Source: Paenibacillus spongiae
GTDB lineage: Bacteria > Bacillota > Bacilli > Paenibacillales > Paenibacillaceae
NCBI RefSeq assembly: GCF_024734895.1
Contig: NZ_CP091430.1
Location: 3,800,501 to 3,864,500 of the forward strand
Reading direction: 5' to 3'
DNA: 64,000 bases
Below are positions 25,044-36,809 of the stretch, one piece after another. How positions within the stretch are numbered: the first letter of the stretch is position 1; each line of letters begins with the position of its first letter. Position numbers and translations under genes: made by a program. Below the pieces are notes generated by a model. That model made no database searches. It was not told the DNA's origin and saw only the letters and a program-made list of their open reading frames with translations.

Positions 25044-25505
25044 ATGGCTATTGGTGTGAAGAAACTTGTGGTTGGCATTCCGGTTGGTAAATCGGGATCG
25101 GGGAATTTCGAGGAATACGAAAAAGCAATACAATTTTATGCTAATGTTCTCGGATTTAAAATTGACTGGATAATGGGGATTGCAAGCCTTAAACTGGAAA
25201 ACGGGCAGCAAATTTTACTTTTTGGAGAAGAAGACGATGAAAACAGTCTTTGGTACACAGGCGATATTAAACGGAACCCGCATTACAGCATTCAATTTTC
25301 TACGGAAAATATCGAGGAATTACGTTCGGATTTAATGAAAAGTGGTGTGTCCGTCGGTGAAATTATTCCCGACGGGGGTGGGGGCGAACCTATAATGATG
25401 TTTTGCGATCCGTATGGGAATCGGTTTTGGGCAGTAGAAGAAAAAGAAATAGATAGGGTAGCACAAGCGCTTGCTACAGGAATTCCACAATCGGGAGACA
25501 GCTAA
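25044..25505 (+). CDS. VOC family protein 4 of the cluster
   Basis: A 153-residue VOC protein: KLVVGIPVGKSGSGNFEEYEKAIQFYANVLGFK at the start and GEPIMMFCDPYGNRFWAVEE at the end, with a Gly-rich PDGGGGEP turn. GGAGGAAATCAA precedes ATG 25044; the longer open frame from 24930 overlaps gene 3 and is not needed. Repeat-type hairpins follow it. Confidence 0.82.
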   Translation: MAIGVKKLVVGIPVGKSGSGNFEEYEKAIQFYANVLGFKIDWIMGIASLKLENGQQILLFGEEDDENSLWYTGDIKRNPHYSIQFSTENIEELRSDLMKSGVSVGEIIPDGGGGEPIMMFCDPYGNRFWAVEEKEIDRVAQALATGIPQSGDS

Positions 25506-25533
25506 GGGTACAAAAGCTAAATATCCATGATAA

Positions 25534-25566
25534 CGAGGCTGCCGCGGAGATGAATCGGCAGCCTCG
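25534..25566 (+). repeat. dispersed repeat hairpin after VOC 4
   Basis: CGAGGCTGCCG...CGGCAGCCTCG with a degenerate left block (GCTAAGGGTACAAAAGCTAA) at 25501. It probably terminates the VOC cluster. Confidence 0.65.
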
Positions 25567-25649
25567 CTCCGTCGTCAACAATTCTGGCCATTTGACCGGC
25601 GTGACCGGCCGCTACTATTGAATTTACATTAAAGTGTCTGGAATTTTCA

Positions 25650-25743
25650 CTATCGGAGAACGTTAGTTTAAATAGCACATATCGATGAGCTGGCGCCGCG
25701 GTAGCCTGCTCATTTTATTGAGCGAACGGGCAGTTTAGTGGAA
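25650..25743 (+). repeat. dispersed palindromic repeat, complete copy
   Basis: Left block CTATCGGAGAACGTTAGTTT (25650 on), hairpin GATGAGCTGGC...GCCTGCTCATT with GCCGCGG core (25684-25714) and right block ATTGAGCGAACGGGCAGTTT then AGTGGAAC (25716-25743). It is the second copy in the gap 25506-25899, in which no gene was seen. Confidence 0.75.
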
Positions 25744-25899
25744 CAGCCAGCGTGTAGTACAGTTATAAAGTGGAAACCTATTACCTTTACCCTTCGTCTT
25801 TTATTTAGAACAAAATCAAAAAAAAGGTCCTAAAATTTGCTTGAACCGGTTAAGCAATCAAATAATTTAATGTAGAATTTTTGTGATGGAGGCGTAGAA

Positions 25900-26433
25900 A
25901 TGTTCTTTTTACAAATGTCTGGATTTCCTGGGTCGGGAAAATCAACTCTTGCCAAGGAAATTGCGAAGTTCACTAAAGCAGTTATTATAGACCATGATAT
26001 CGTGAAAACAGGATTATTAGAGGGACTGGGATTAGAGGGACTGGATGTAGATCCCAAACGTGCTGGCGGGGTTGCTTATCATATTGAATGGTCATTAGTC
26101 GATTTCCATCTCTCGCAAGGATATAGCGTTATACTAGATAGTCCTTGCTTGTACGAAGTATTGGTAGAGAAAGGGACTGCATTGGCTGAAAAACATAGCG
26201 CGAAATACAAGTATGTAGAATGTGTATTGAACGACATTCATGAACTTAACAATAGGTTGAAAAATCGTGTGCGAATGATTACCCAAATTGGTCCAGTCGA
26301 TATACCTGAAGAAAGATGGCAAGAGGTAATCAACCGAGCCCAAAAGCCATCACACTTGGAATGTATGCAAGTAGACACCTCACAACCCGTAGATTATTAT
26401 TTTGGTGATGTTTTGCTATATATTAATAAATAA
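25900..26433 (+). CDS. AAA_33-type P-loop kinase
   Basis: A 177-residue P-loop protein: Walker A GFPGSGKSTLAKEI near residue 8, strand IIDHDIVKTGLL, then VILDSPCLYEVLVEKG (Walker B-like) and a lid region NRLKNRVRM. It belongs to the zeta-toxin/chloramphenicol-phosphotransferase-like ATPases that phosphorylate small molecules. Substrate unknown; no antitoxin gene is adjacent. GATGGAGGCG before ATG. Confidence 0.82.
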   Translation: MFFLQMSGFPGSGKSTLAKEIAKFTKAVIIDHDIVKTGLLEGLGLEGLDVDPKRAGGVAYHIEWSLVDFHLSQGYSVILDSPCLYEVLVEKGTALAEKHSAKYKYVECVLNDIHELNNRLKNRVRMITQIGPVDIPEERWQEVINRAQKPSHLECMQVDTSQPVDYYFGDVLLYINK

Positions 26434-26523
26434 CATCTCTAAGGGCCACCCTTTACGGGATTGTCCAAAAAACATGCCGTTATAGCGCGTTGAACTGTAA
26501 CATAAGTAAAAGAGAAGTCATTC

Positions 26524-26618
26524 CGAGGGACGGAGAACGTTAGATCAACGAAACAAGGAGCAGTTAACTGTGGCAGCTGCTCCTGTTTTTCACTAAGCTA
26601 GAGGGCACGATAGCATAA
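26524..26618 (+). repeat. dispersed palindromic repeat, complete copy
   Basis: Left block GAGGGACGGAGAACGTTAGA then TCAACG (26525 on), hairpin AAGGAGCAG...CTGCTCCT (26554-26584) with T5, and right block CACTAAGCTAGAGGGCACGA then TAGCATAACC (26591-26618). Last copy found in the window. Confidence 0.75.
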
Positions 26619-26719
26619 CCGAAAATACATTCCTCTTCATTATGGATATTATCAAAATGTTTTGTTATGATAAGTACCATCCAGTATTTGGTAGTTTGAT
26701 GACAAGGAGGTTTATCCAT

Positions 26720-27259
26720 TTGTTTAAGGCAATCCTTGATGAGGATACATACATTTCTATTTTTGAAGAGAGGCATTCTCAAGAATTATTTGAGTTAATA
26801 ATAAGTAGCCGTGACTCCATAAGAAAATGGCTCGAATTTCCTGATAAAACCAACTCTGTTGATGATACGAGAGCCTTTATCAGTCGTTCTTTAAATAGGT
26901 TTGCAAATAATAACGGGTACTGGGCCGGGATATGGTATAAGGGACAAATCGCTGGATCCATAGGTTTTTTAAGGATTGACTGGGATGCCATGCGTACAGA
27001 AATAGGTTACTGGTTAGGTTCAAAATTTGAGGGTATCGGTCTAATGACAAATGCATGTAAAGCCTTCGTTGATCATGCGTTTAATGATTTAAATTTGCGA
27101 AAAATTGAGATCGGAGTAGCAACCAATAACATCAAGAGTCGTGCAATACCGGAACGTCTAGGATTTACTCAAGAAGGGGTTATTAGAAATTACGAACGGC
27201 TACATAATCAGTTTCTTGATAGAGTAATTTATGGACTTGTTATAGATGAATGGCAGTGA
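26720..27259 (+). CDS. RimJ/RimL-family GNAT N-acetyltransferase
   Basis: A GNAT fold of about 179 residues. AAGGAGG at 26704-26710 lies 9 nt before TTG 26720, which gives MFKAILDEDTYISIFEERHSQEL, the normal RimL-type start; the ATG at 26642 lacks a site. Core motifs are GYWAGIWYKGQIAGSIGF, IGYWLGSKFEGIGLMTNACKA (motif A; the usual GxGxA is GIGLM) and VATNNIKSRAIPERLGFTQEG. It probably acetylates a protein N-terminus or a small amine. Confidence 0.87.
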   Translation: MFKAILDEDTYISIFEERHSQELFELIISSRDSIRKWLEFPDKTNSVDDTRAFISRSLNRFANNNGYWAGIWYKGQIAGSIGFLRIDWDAMRTEIGYWLGSKFEGIGLMTNACKAFVDHAFNDLNLRKIEIGVATNNIKSRAIPERLGFTQEGVIRNYERLHNQFLDRVIYGLVIDEWQ

Positions 27260-27277
27260 AAGAATGGAGGAATGAAT

Positions 27278-28213
27278 ATGTATTTAGATAAATTCATATT
27301 GCCAATAGATGAAGAATCTTCATTGATAGAACAAAGAATGGCATACAATGGCGGTAGGTTTGGATATATCGACGAAACTTACCCATGTGGCATTTTCTCA
27401 AAAAATAGGTTTTCCGAATTGAGTTTTTCAAAAATTACAATTTTATATGGAGGGAACGGCTCGGGGAAAAGCACACTTCTAAATCTCATAGCGAATAAAT
27501 TGGAACTAAATCGTATTGCACCATTCAATTCAAGTGAATTGTTTAGTTCATATGTTGAACATTGTAAATTTGAACTTGGACTCGACGACGAGGGATTTAA
27601 ACATCGAATTCCAAATGGAAGCAGGATCATCACAAGTGATGATATTTTTGATTATATGCTTACAGTCCGCACAAATAATGATGAAATCGCGGATAGCGCA
27701 GAAGATATAAGATCGGAATGGGGAGATAAGAAAGGAAGTTTGAAATTCGGCAATACGGTGAAAATGAACAGCATGGATGATTATGAAGCACTGAGGTTAC
27801 AGGTGCTTTCAAGAAAAAAATCAATTTCACGCAGGGAGTTTATTCGCAGAGTCGCCGGCACCGATGTTAAGCTGAACAGCAATGGGGAGACAGCCCTGAG
27901 TTATTTTAATTCCAAATTTAAAAATGACACATTATATTGTTTGGATGAACCGGAGAACAGTCTATCTCCTAAAAAGCAGCTTGAACTTGTCAAAATGTTA
28001 GAGCAAATGGCTCACTATTGCGGATGTCAATTTATCATTGCAACTCACTCACCGTTTTTACTGGCGATGGAGTTTACAAAAATATATGATTTAGAAGCTA
28101 ATCCAGTCGACATAAAGCAATGGTGGGAATTAGAAAACACAAAAGTGTATTTTGATTTTTTCAATAAGCATAAAGGGCTGTTTCTCGAAGATAAGTATGG
28201 AAACAAGATTTGA
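27278..28213 (+). CDS. AAA_21/SMC-like ATPase
   Basis: An ATPase of about 311 residues with Walker A YGGNGSGKSTLLN, ABC-type signature NSNGETALSYF, Walker B LYCLDEPENSLSP and switch His in IIATHSPFLL. It has the compact form of stand-alone RecF/OLD-like ATPases that often partner a nuclease in defence or repair systems. No nuclease gene is next to it. GGAGG at 27266-27270 fits ATG 27278 (7 nt) better than 27272. Confidence 0.8.
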   Translation: MYLDKFILPIDEESSLIEQRMAYNGGRFGYIDETYPCGIFSKNRFSELSFSKITILYGGNGSGKSTLLNLIANKLELNRIAPFNSSELFSSYVEHCKFELGLDDEGFKHRIPNGSRIITSDDIFDYMLTVRTNNDEIADSAEDIRSEWGDKKGSLKFGNTVKMNSMDDYEALRLQVLSRKKSISRREFIRRVAGTDVKLNSNGETALSYFNSKFKNDTLYCLDEPENSLSPKKQLELVKMLEQMAHYCGCQFIIATHSPFLLAMEFTKIYDLEANPVDIKQWWELENTKVYFDFFNKHKGLFLEDKYGNKI

Positions 28214-28226
28214 ATAAAAATATACG

Positions 28227-28248
28227 CCGCGAATATCGCGGTTTTTTT
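28227..28248 (+). terminator. terminator of the ATPase gene
   Basis: CCGCGA ATA TCGCGG followed by T7, 13 bases after the stop codon. In the rest of 28249-28493 one stop-bounded frame (28368-28475) reads MPSEFYPYSGPDSIGYPDEN with no RBS; I cannot identify it. Confidence 0.85.
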
Positions 28249-28493
28249 ATCGGCTTTCAACACAGGATGCCATCGGTCGACGAGTTGTGTAGTTGCGACT
28301 TTTTTTATTTTAAGGAAACAAGGTCTTGTCAAAATAAATTGACATTCAGATTTAAGCCAACCAATTCATGCCTTCGGAATTTTACCCATATTCGGGTCCC
28401 GATAGCATTGGTTATCCAGATGAAAATACAATGGAACCCAGAGGTCAGCACTTGTTATCACATCAATTCTATTAAGGATTAGTAGGCCGAAAC

Positions 28494-29618
28494 ATGAAGA
28501 ACGGCATGAAATATTTCGTTAAAACGTTAGTAGAACCAACGCTTGATTACGAACTTGTAATGGGGTTTCAAGAAGGGCTAGCAATGGTAAGAAATAACTC
28601 CAATGATAGAAAAATGGGCTTCATAGACAAGGCAGGTAAGGTCGTAATACCGGTAGAGCTGTATGACGGCTACAGCTTCACTGCGTCATCGCCGTGGCGG
28701 ATGCAGTATATGTTCAGCGAAGGACTTTCCGCAATCCTGAAAGAAGGCAAATGCGGCTTTATGGACATAACAGGAAAGATAGTCATACTGCCGGAATATG
28801 AGTTTGTATCCCGTTTCAGCGAAGGGCTTGCAGGAGCTCGAAAAGACGGCAAATGGGGGTTTATCGATAAAACCGGCAAAACAGTCATACCATTTGAGTA
28901 TGACTGCGCAAATCCATTCAACGAAATGCTATTCAGCGATGGGCTTGCGGCGGTTCAAAAAAACGGCAAGTTCGGCTATATAGACAAAACAGGCGAAGCG
29001 GTTATACCGTTTGGGCTGAAATATGATTTTATATACAGTTTCCAAGAAGGACTTGCAAGAGTAATGACAGGCAAAGGTGTAAGGCCGAAAATACCGCGGT
29101 TGGAAAATGAAAGCTATGAAGAACACTCCAAAAGAGTTAATACGGCGGGTGTGGAAGTAGCTAAGAACGAAAGATGGGGATTTATCGACAGAACAGGCAA
29201 GCTCCGAATACCTTTGGATTATTCGGGATGTCTTCGTTTTTCTGAAGGGCTTGTGGTTTCGGTAATAGATGATCACAAATGGAGCTATATGGATAAGATG
29301 GGCAATACACCTTTCCAGGCACACTTTGATAGTTTATCTTCTTTCCATGAAGGACTCGCGTCGGTTCAAAAAGGCAGCAAATGGGGCTTCATAGATAAAA
29401 ATGGCGAGATCGTGATACCGTTTTCATATGATTGTGGATCATATTTCAGCGAAGGGCTCGCGGCAGTAAGAATGAATGATAAATGGGGTTATATTAACAA
29501 GACCGGCAATGTCATTATCCCGTTTGAATATAATTGTGTGTGTCCTGTAACTGAAGGTCTTGCTGTTGTAAGTAAAGACGACAAGTGGGGCATATTACAA
29601 ATTGAAGAGAAGGATTAA
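28494..29618 (+). CDS. WG-repeat protein
   Basis: A 374-residue protein of about eight WG repeats (KWGFIDKTGKxVIPFEYDxxxxFSEGLAAV). Each forms a beta-hairpin unit, with the Trp-Gly pair varying to CGF, FGY and WSY. A 30-residue insertion (GKGVRPKIPRLENESYEEHS) interrupts the array. No signal peptide. WG-repeat proteins are thought to be binding scaffolds; no partner is evident. No good RBS precedes ATG 28494. Confidence 0.88.
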   Translation: MKNGMKYFVKTLVEPTLDYELVMGFQEGLAMVRNNSNDRKMGFIDKAGKVVIPVELYDGYSFTASSPWRMQYMFSEGLSAILKEGKCGFMDITGKIVILPEYEFVSRFSEGLAGARKDGKWGFIDKTGKTVIPFEYDCANPFNEMLFSDGLAAVQKNGKFGYIDKTGEAVIPFGLKYDFIYSFQEGLARVMTGKGVRPKIPRLENESYEEHSKRVNTAGVEVAKNERWGFIDRTGKLRIPLDYSGCLRFSEGLVVSVIDDHKWSYMDKMGNTPFQAHFDSLSSFHEGLASVQKGSKWGFIDKNGEIVIPFSYDCGSYFSEGLAAVRMNDKWGYINKTGNVIIPFEYNCVCPVTEGLAVVSKDDKWGILQIEEKD

Positions 29619-29877
29619 ATTAGATCTATTGGCTAATAATTCAGCTGTCACTGAAATAATAAAACCGGCACATGAACGGTTCTAATAACCCTAAAAAAGC
29701 CATCGATACATAATAGTCTATAAAAAATTTCAATATAAGTCTATTACTTTTTTGGTATAACTTGTATGTTTATTTATGCCGCGGCGCTAATCGATTTCAG
29801 TAGAAATGATATAGACAACAACTTAAACCGGATCAATTTGTTGTGAACTTTATGTGAGTATGAAGGGAGAGAAGAAT

Positions 29878-31404
29878 ATGCAAAAATTTTCAGAACTCAA
29901 ATACATCAGTCCGAATTATGAAGTAGAAAAAGCTGTCTTGTTGAAATATAAGGAGGAAATGGCAACTGCATCTACCTATATGAAATTTCGTGATTCATGG
30001 CTATCACGAAAAAACGCGGATCAATATTTGGATATGTTAACAGATCTCGCGTACATACGATTTCTGACCGATACTTCGGATACATTTTACAAGAATACAG
30101 TTCACACAGATAGTATTGAAGATCCTCTGATCAAATTGCTTCGAAAAGAATGTGACGATGTGCTTCTGGATTCCCCTTATATGGAGGAGATTGCGGCTGA
30201 ATTTGGAGATAAGATGATCCAAGATATGCGGATAAGAAGGAGCCTATCCGGAGAAAAAGCCGTTCCGCTGCAACTTGAAGAAAACCGATTAAGTATAGAA
30301 TATAACAAGCTTGTTTCTTCAGGGAAATCAAAAGAAGCGATGTCTTGTGAACTCGATGAATTATATGACAGCATGATCAATGTGCGGACGAATCTGGCTA
30401 AAAGTCTTGGTTTCGATAGTTTTATCGAGATGGCGTATCGTATCCAGGGACGCGTCGATTACGGGAAGGAAGATATCTCCTCATTTCGTTCTCAGGTGCT
30501 TGAAGTCATTACGCCTGCCTGTGCCGCGTTTGAAAAGGACAGACCGTATGATGATTCCGTACCAATTGGTGCAGTTGGGAATATTGTCCATAATGTCAGA
30601 AATATATTTCACGACATTTCGCAGGAAAGCGGCGATTTCATTGATTTTATTTATGATCATGAATTGTTCGATGTTGAGCCTAGACCCAACAAGCGTCCTT
30701 TTTACTGCTGTTGTATGCTCCCACACTATAAAGCTCCGTTCATTATTAGCGATTTAAAAGGTAAAGGCAATGACGCGTTAATGTTTATCCATGAGTTGGG
30801 GCATGGTTTTGCATTTTATACCGCAGCACGCAGTCAGAAGTTATTCGAATACCACCGTTCAACAGTCAGTATCAACGAAGTTCATTCCAAGACGATGGAA
30901 CTCCTTTCATATCCCTATTTGGAGCTTATCGTCGGGGAACATAAGGATCTCTTTAGGTGGAATCATCTATATGAGGCGTTACGGTATCTTCCTTACAGAT
31001 GTGCCATTGATGAATTTGAACACAACGTATATGAGAACACAGTCTTAACAAAATCTCAGCGTTCTGAACTGTGGCGTGAAATTGAACAGAAATATATGCC
31101 CTGGCGTGCAGGGAATAATCATGAATCCGTTAAGCGTGGAACTTCTTGGCACAGCCAACCTCACCTCTTCAACGCTCCTTTTTCCTATATCGACTACAAC
31201 TTTGCACAAATAAGTGCTTTTGAATTCTATGGAAGGTCAAAAATCAACTATCAGGAGACCTGGAAAGAGTACCTCGCATTTTGCAGTAAGGGAGGAAGTA
31301 CAAACTATCTGAATCTTTTGGCTGCAGGAAAATTAGTCAATCCGTTTTCTGTCGGTGCCGTAGCCGACATATGTGCGCCTATTCTAAATGAACTATATGC
31401 ATAG
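29878..31404 (+). CDS. M3-family metallopeptidase (oligoendopeptidase F type)
   Basis: A 508-residue gluzincin. The zinc motif HELGHGF is at residue 305 and the third ligand Glu is in SINEVHSKTMELL about 27 residues on. The all-helical N-terminal half closes over the cleft, as in PepF. It cleaves short peptides in the cytoplasm. AAGGGAGAGAAGAAT favours ATG 29878 over the ATG at 29854. It stands alone; the gap 29619-29877 has only AT-rich promoter-like DNA. Confidence 0.9.
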   Translation: MQKFSELKYISPNYEVEKAVLLKYKEEMATASTYMKFRDSWLSRKNADQYLDMLTDLAYIRFLTDTSDTFYKNTVHTDSIEDPLIKLLRKECDDVLLDSPYMEEIAAEFGDKMIQDMRIRRSLSGEKAVPLQLEENRLSIEYNKLVSSGKSKEAMSCELDELYDSMINVRTNLAKSLGFDSFIEMAYRIQGRVDYGKEDISSFRSQVLEVITPACAAFEKDRPYDDSVPIGAVGNIVHNVRNIFHDISQESGDFIDFIYDHELFDVEPRPNKRPFYCCCMLPHYKAPFIISDLKGKGNDALMFIHELGHGFAFYTAARSQKLFEYHRSTVSINEVHSKTMELLSYPYLELIVGEHKDLFRWNHLYEALRYLPYRCAIDEFEHNVYENTVLTKSQRSELWREIEQKYMPWRAGNNHESVKRGTSWHSQPHLFNAPFSYIDYNFAQISAFEFYGRSKINYQETWKEYLAFCSKGGSTNYLNLLAAGKLVNPFSVGAVADICAPILNELYA

Positions 31405-31539
31405 TTTTAGCGGGTGAACGATGCAACCCATGTAAATACATGTTCCGGTATGGAAGGCATGGATGCTACCGCACTTGATCAAAATCCAAGAAAACGTGAG
31501 CATTTAATAGAAAAGTGATTATCCATAGAGGGAGTTTTA

Positions 31540-32166
31540 TGGAGGAGCCTCTGGACGACGCCTTCGGATCTTGCCCGTTTAGGTGTCGAATTACAATTAA
31601 CATTGAACAATAATTCGAATGGCTTGCTTTCTGCGGACACGCTAAACCAAATGTTAACCGCCCAGGTCGAGGATCATATGGGCATCGGATTTCGCCTTGA
31701 AGGTGAAGGGGAAAGCAGCCGTTTCGGCCATAGCGGGTGGGATGAAGGTTTCGTAGCCCGGTTCGTTTTATCCAAACATCTCGGTTTTGGTGCCGTCATC
31801 ATGATCAACTCGAACGAAGGCAATCCAATGCTTAAGGAAATCGAGCAAGCCATTGCGCGCGAATACGAATGGCCCGGATATTTTCCTGACAAAACCAACG
31901 TTAATGTACCGCGCAATATACTAAATGAATACGCAGGCGACTATAAGGCAGCATCCGGACTGCAAGCCTCAGTCATACAGGATGGCAATGACTTGAGCAT
32001 ACGAATTCAGGAACAGTCCCCAATCCGGCTGTCTCCCGAATCAGAAACGAAATTTTCAACAGAGGGACTTAACACAGTGGTCGATTTCGAAAGAAACGGT
32101 GATGGCCACGTGGTGGCACTGCATATTCATCAAGAGGGAAAATCATTCCGGGCGGACAAACAATGA
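31540..32166 (+). pseudogene. C-terminal part of a serine beta-lactamase-like hydrolase
   Basis: The frame reads LWTTPSDLARLGVELQL, then FGHSGWDEGFVARFVL (the HSG third motif) and a C-terminal lipocalin-like domain of about 90 residues. The catalytic SxxK and Tyr motifs lie in the part that should precede 31540 and are missing. The TTG at 31603 could start a polypeptide, but it would lack the active site. It is not closely related to the intact serine hydrolase at 1820. Confidence 0.75.
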
Positions 32167-32244
32167 TCGGCTTAGTTGCGAAAACTGTCCCAATAGGAAA
32201 TGATTTCAATGATATTGTCAGGAAGTCGTCGAGGGGGGATTACA

Positions 32245-32895
32245 TTGGGTTCAAGAATTATGCACTATTGCATAGCAATCTTATTAGCAGACCAACTTGG
32301 CATCAAAAACAGGAACGAATTTATGCTTGGAGGAATAGCACCTGATATACATGGACTCATGGGTGTTCCTAAGGGTGTTACACATTTTAAGGACACCGAT
32401 GCCAATGGGGAAAGTCATATTAACTACGTTCGATTCTACAACACGTATAAAGATGTCATTAAAGAGCAGCCATTTTACTTGGGTTATTTGTGTCATTTGA
32501 TTTCTGATGTTGCCTATTTGGATACCTATTTCAAAATCGTACCCAAATCCTTATCTGCTGGACAATTGAAAGAAAAGCTGCAAACATCATATCGTGACTT
32601 TGAAAGATGCAATGGAAGAATTATAAGACAATACTCTCTAACCCTTCATGAGCATGTCTTGCCTTCGATCAACATTCATGGTTACAACGCAGATTTTTTA
32701 CCTGCATTACTCGATGAGTTGCGAAAAGATTTCCAAATTGATGAGGTTCTCATACACGAGCCTTTGGAGCTCTTTAAGGATGACAACAGTGAAATTACTG
32801 ATTATATAGACAAGTCTGTCAAACATAGCCTGGAGTTCCTGTCCAGAGTAGGAATATGCTCTTGTGCTCAGATTGAGATGGAATTGAAGGATTAA
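32245..32895 (+). CDS. zinc-dependent phospholipase C-like hydrolase
   Basis: About 216 residues resembling the zinc-dependent phospholipase C/S1-P1 fold family. It opens MGSRIMHYCIAILLADQLG and has GGIAPDIHG, THFKD, HINYVRFYNTYK and FYLGYLCHLISDVAYL, whose His and Asp residues match the metal-ligand pattern. No signal peptide, so probably cytoplasmic. TTG 32245 follows GAGGGGGGAT by 4 nt; the upstream open frame has no such site. Confidence 0.75.
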   Translation: MGSRIMHYCIAILLADQLGIKNRNEFMLGGIAPDIHGLMGVPKGVTHFKDTDANGESHINYVRFYNTYKDVIKEQPFYLGYLCHLISDVAYLDTYFKIVPKSLSAGQLKEKLQTSYRDFERCNGRIIRQYSLTLHEHVLPSINIHGYNADFLPALLDELRKDFQIDEVLIHEPLELFKDDNSEITDYIDKSVKHSLEFLSRVGICSCAQIEMELKD

Positions 32896-32959
32896 TCGAT
32901 CGCTTGCGGGGATCCGCCGGGAAGTACATCGAATATTTTTTCTCATTTAACATGGTTAG

Positions 32960-35587
<2,628 letters not shown>

Positions 35588-35664
35588 TGGCTGCAATACG
35601 TGCGCAAATCGGACGTTGAGATCAGCCGCGGCGGGGCATTATTAAAATTATGAAGGGAAAGAAC

Positions 35665-35694
35665 AAAACCCACGGATCACCGTGGGTTTTTTTT
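35665..35694 (+). terminator. terminator of rph
   Basis: AAAACCCACGG, loop ATCA, CCGTGGGTTTTTTTT: a perfect 11-bp stem including the A/T tracts. The following 35695-36020 holds no gene; it contains one small hairpin (CCTGTCGGGAGCGCGGCAGG, 35777-35796). Confidence 0.9.
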
Positions 35695-36020
35695 GATAGG
35701 CAGACTTAACCGCAAGAGCCGTTTCGCCTATCCGGCGTTGGCAATGGCTTGCTGTGCCCATCAGATTTCCCTAACTCCTGTCGGGAGCGCGGCAGGACTG
35801 AGAAGATACCGAAATCACGGAAACCGGCTAACTTAGATATTTGTACGACACGGAGCATACTCAAGCCATGTAATGTCGTGCTCTGAATATAATGAGGATT
35901 TTATCCGGAGATAGGGCAATCGTCTAAGCGCAGCAGCGCATAGACACATACCATATTGAATGGGTACTAGGTGCGAAACCAGTTCCATTATGGCATAGAT
36001 GAAAGGTGTGAAGCTTACAG

Positions 36021-36653
36021 ATGATCTCGCGGGCTGTTTTTGATGTGAATGTTGTCCCTGATTTTGCAAATCAAGCATTCTTAGTTGCAGGCTGCGGAGG
36101 CTCGCCATTGCCTACATTTACGGTACCCGATGGTAATGTTGTCCTGCGACGAAGGAATGCGAAAGTAAGGGTTTCCCTAACTAACAGTGATTCTTCTGAA
36201 TGCATTGATAATCGAATTGATGTGGGTGTAGCAACTGCGCGAACGTTAGGCTTGATCGATAAGAGGCGCTACAATGTGCGGTTTGACTCGGTCGATCGAA
36301 GCCTTACTTTTTTTAGAAAACCGGTGTCGCGTACTTCGATTGCCACTAGGATTGGAAGCACAGTCGTTGAAATAAATACGAATGGCGACAGGACCATTAC
36401 GCATATAACGGACAATGAAATACACGTTTCGGCGATCGGCGTAGTGTTACTCGGAATTCTCAAGAATCAGCTGCTATTGAAGCGCGGACTTGTAACGAAA
36501 AAGGTTCGGCTTCAAGCAGGCACAGACATTTTTGTTGAACCATTCATTCAAGTAACTCCCAACACGGCGAAAATGTTTGGCTTGTTTGAAGAGGCCACTC
36601 CGGTAGCCTTCAACCAAATCAGCTCGGTCCTTCGCATTCATCCTGGTAAATAA
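36021..36653 (+). CDS. hypothetical protein with internal duplication
   Basis: A 210-residue beta-rich protein with no signal peptide. Two halves resemble each other: AKVRVSL...IDVGVATARTLGLIDKRRYNVRFD..LTF and KKVRLQA...IQVTPNTAKMFGLFEEATPVAFN..LRI. This is the pattern of a duplicated beta-alpha-beta barrel half (double-psi barrel-like). RBS AAAGGTGTGAAG before ATG. It precedes three related small genes in the same direction. I do not recognise the family. Confidence 0.65.
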   Translation: MISRAVFDVNVVPDFANQAFLVAGCGGSPLPTFTVPDGNVVLRRRNAKVRVSLTNSDSSECIDNRIDVGVATARTLGLIDKRRYNVRFDSVDRSLTFFRKPVSRTSIATRIGSTVVEINTNGDRTITHITDNEIHVSAIGVVLLGILKNQLLLKRGLVTKKVRLQAGTDIFVEPFIQVTPNTAKMFGLFEEATPVAFNQISSVLRIHPGK

Positions 36654-36809
36654 AAAGGTCCAGCAAATACTATTATCTGGACAACATGAAAGGGTCACTT
36701 CCATTCGTCCGGTATTTTCGGATTGAAAGTTTGTGGTCCGCCTCCGGATAACGGTTTTCCAAACCGGAAGGATAACGAAACGTTTTTTAGTTGGAGGGAG
36801 CAACAAGGT

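Noticed and set aside
25900-26433. Zeta-type toxin of a toxin-antitoxin pair
   Set aside because: The P-loop fold fits many small-molecule kinases and no antitoxin-like gene flanks it.
5423-26618. Repeats as integron attC sites forming a gene-cassette array
   Set aside because: One copy contains a GTTRRRY-like word, but the paired RYYYAAC/GTTRRRY boxes are not consistent across copies, and no integrase gene is in the window. Only the cassette-like spacing is suggestive.
5423-26618. Repeats as a CRISPR array
   Set aside because: Copies are kilobases apart, vary in their hairpin arms, and no cas genes occur.
27278-28213. Phage-defence system around the AAA ATPase
   Set aside because: Such ATPases are often paired with a nuclease or reverse transcriptase, but its neighbours are a GNAT gene and a WG-repeat gene, so no system can be supported.
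32902-32923. Rifamycin-associated element upstream of rph
   Set aside because: The palindrome is imperfect, and the published element is known from actinomycetes, so I only mention it in the gene entry.
35695-36020. Riboswitch in the gap after rph
   Set aside because: Several small hairpins are present, but I could match no known aptamer core and the following gene is of unknown function.
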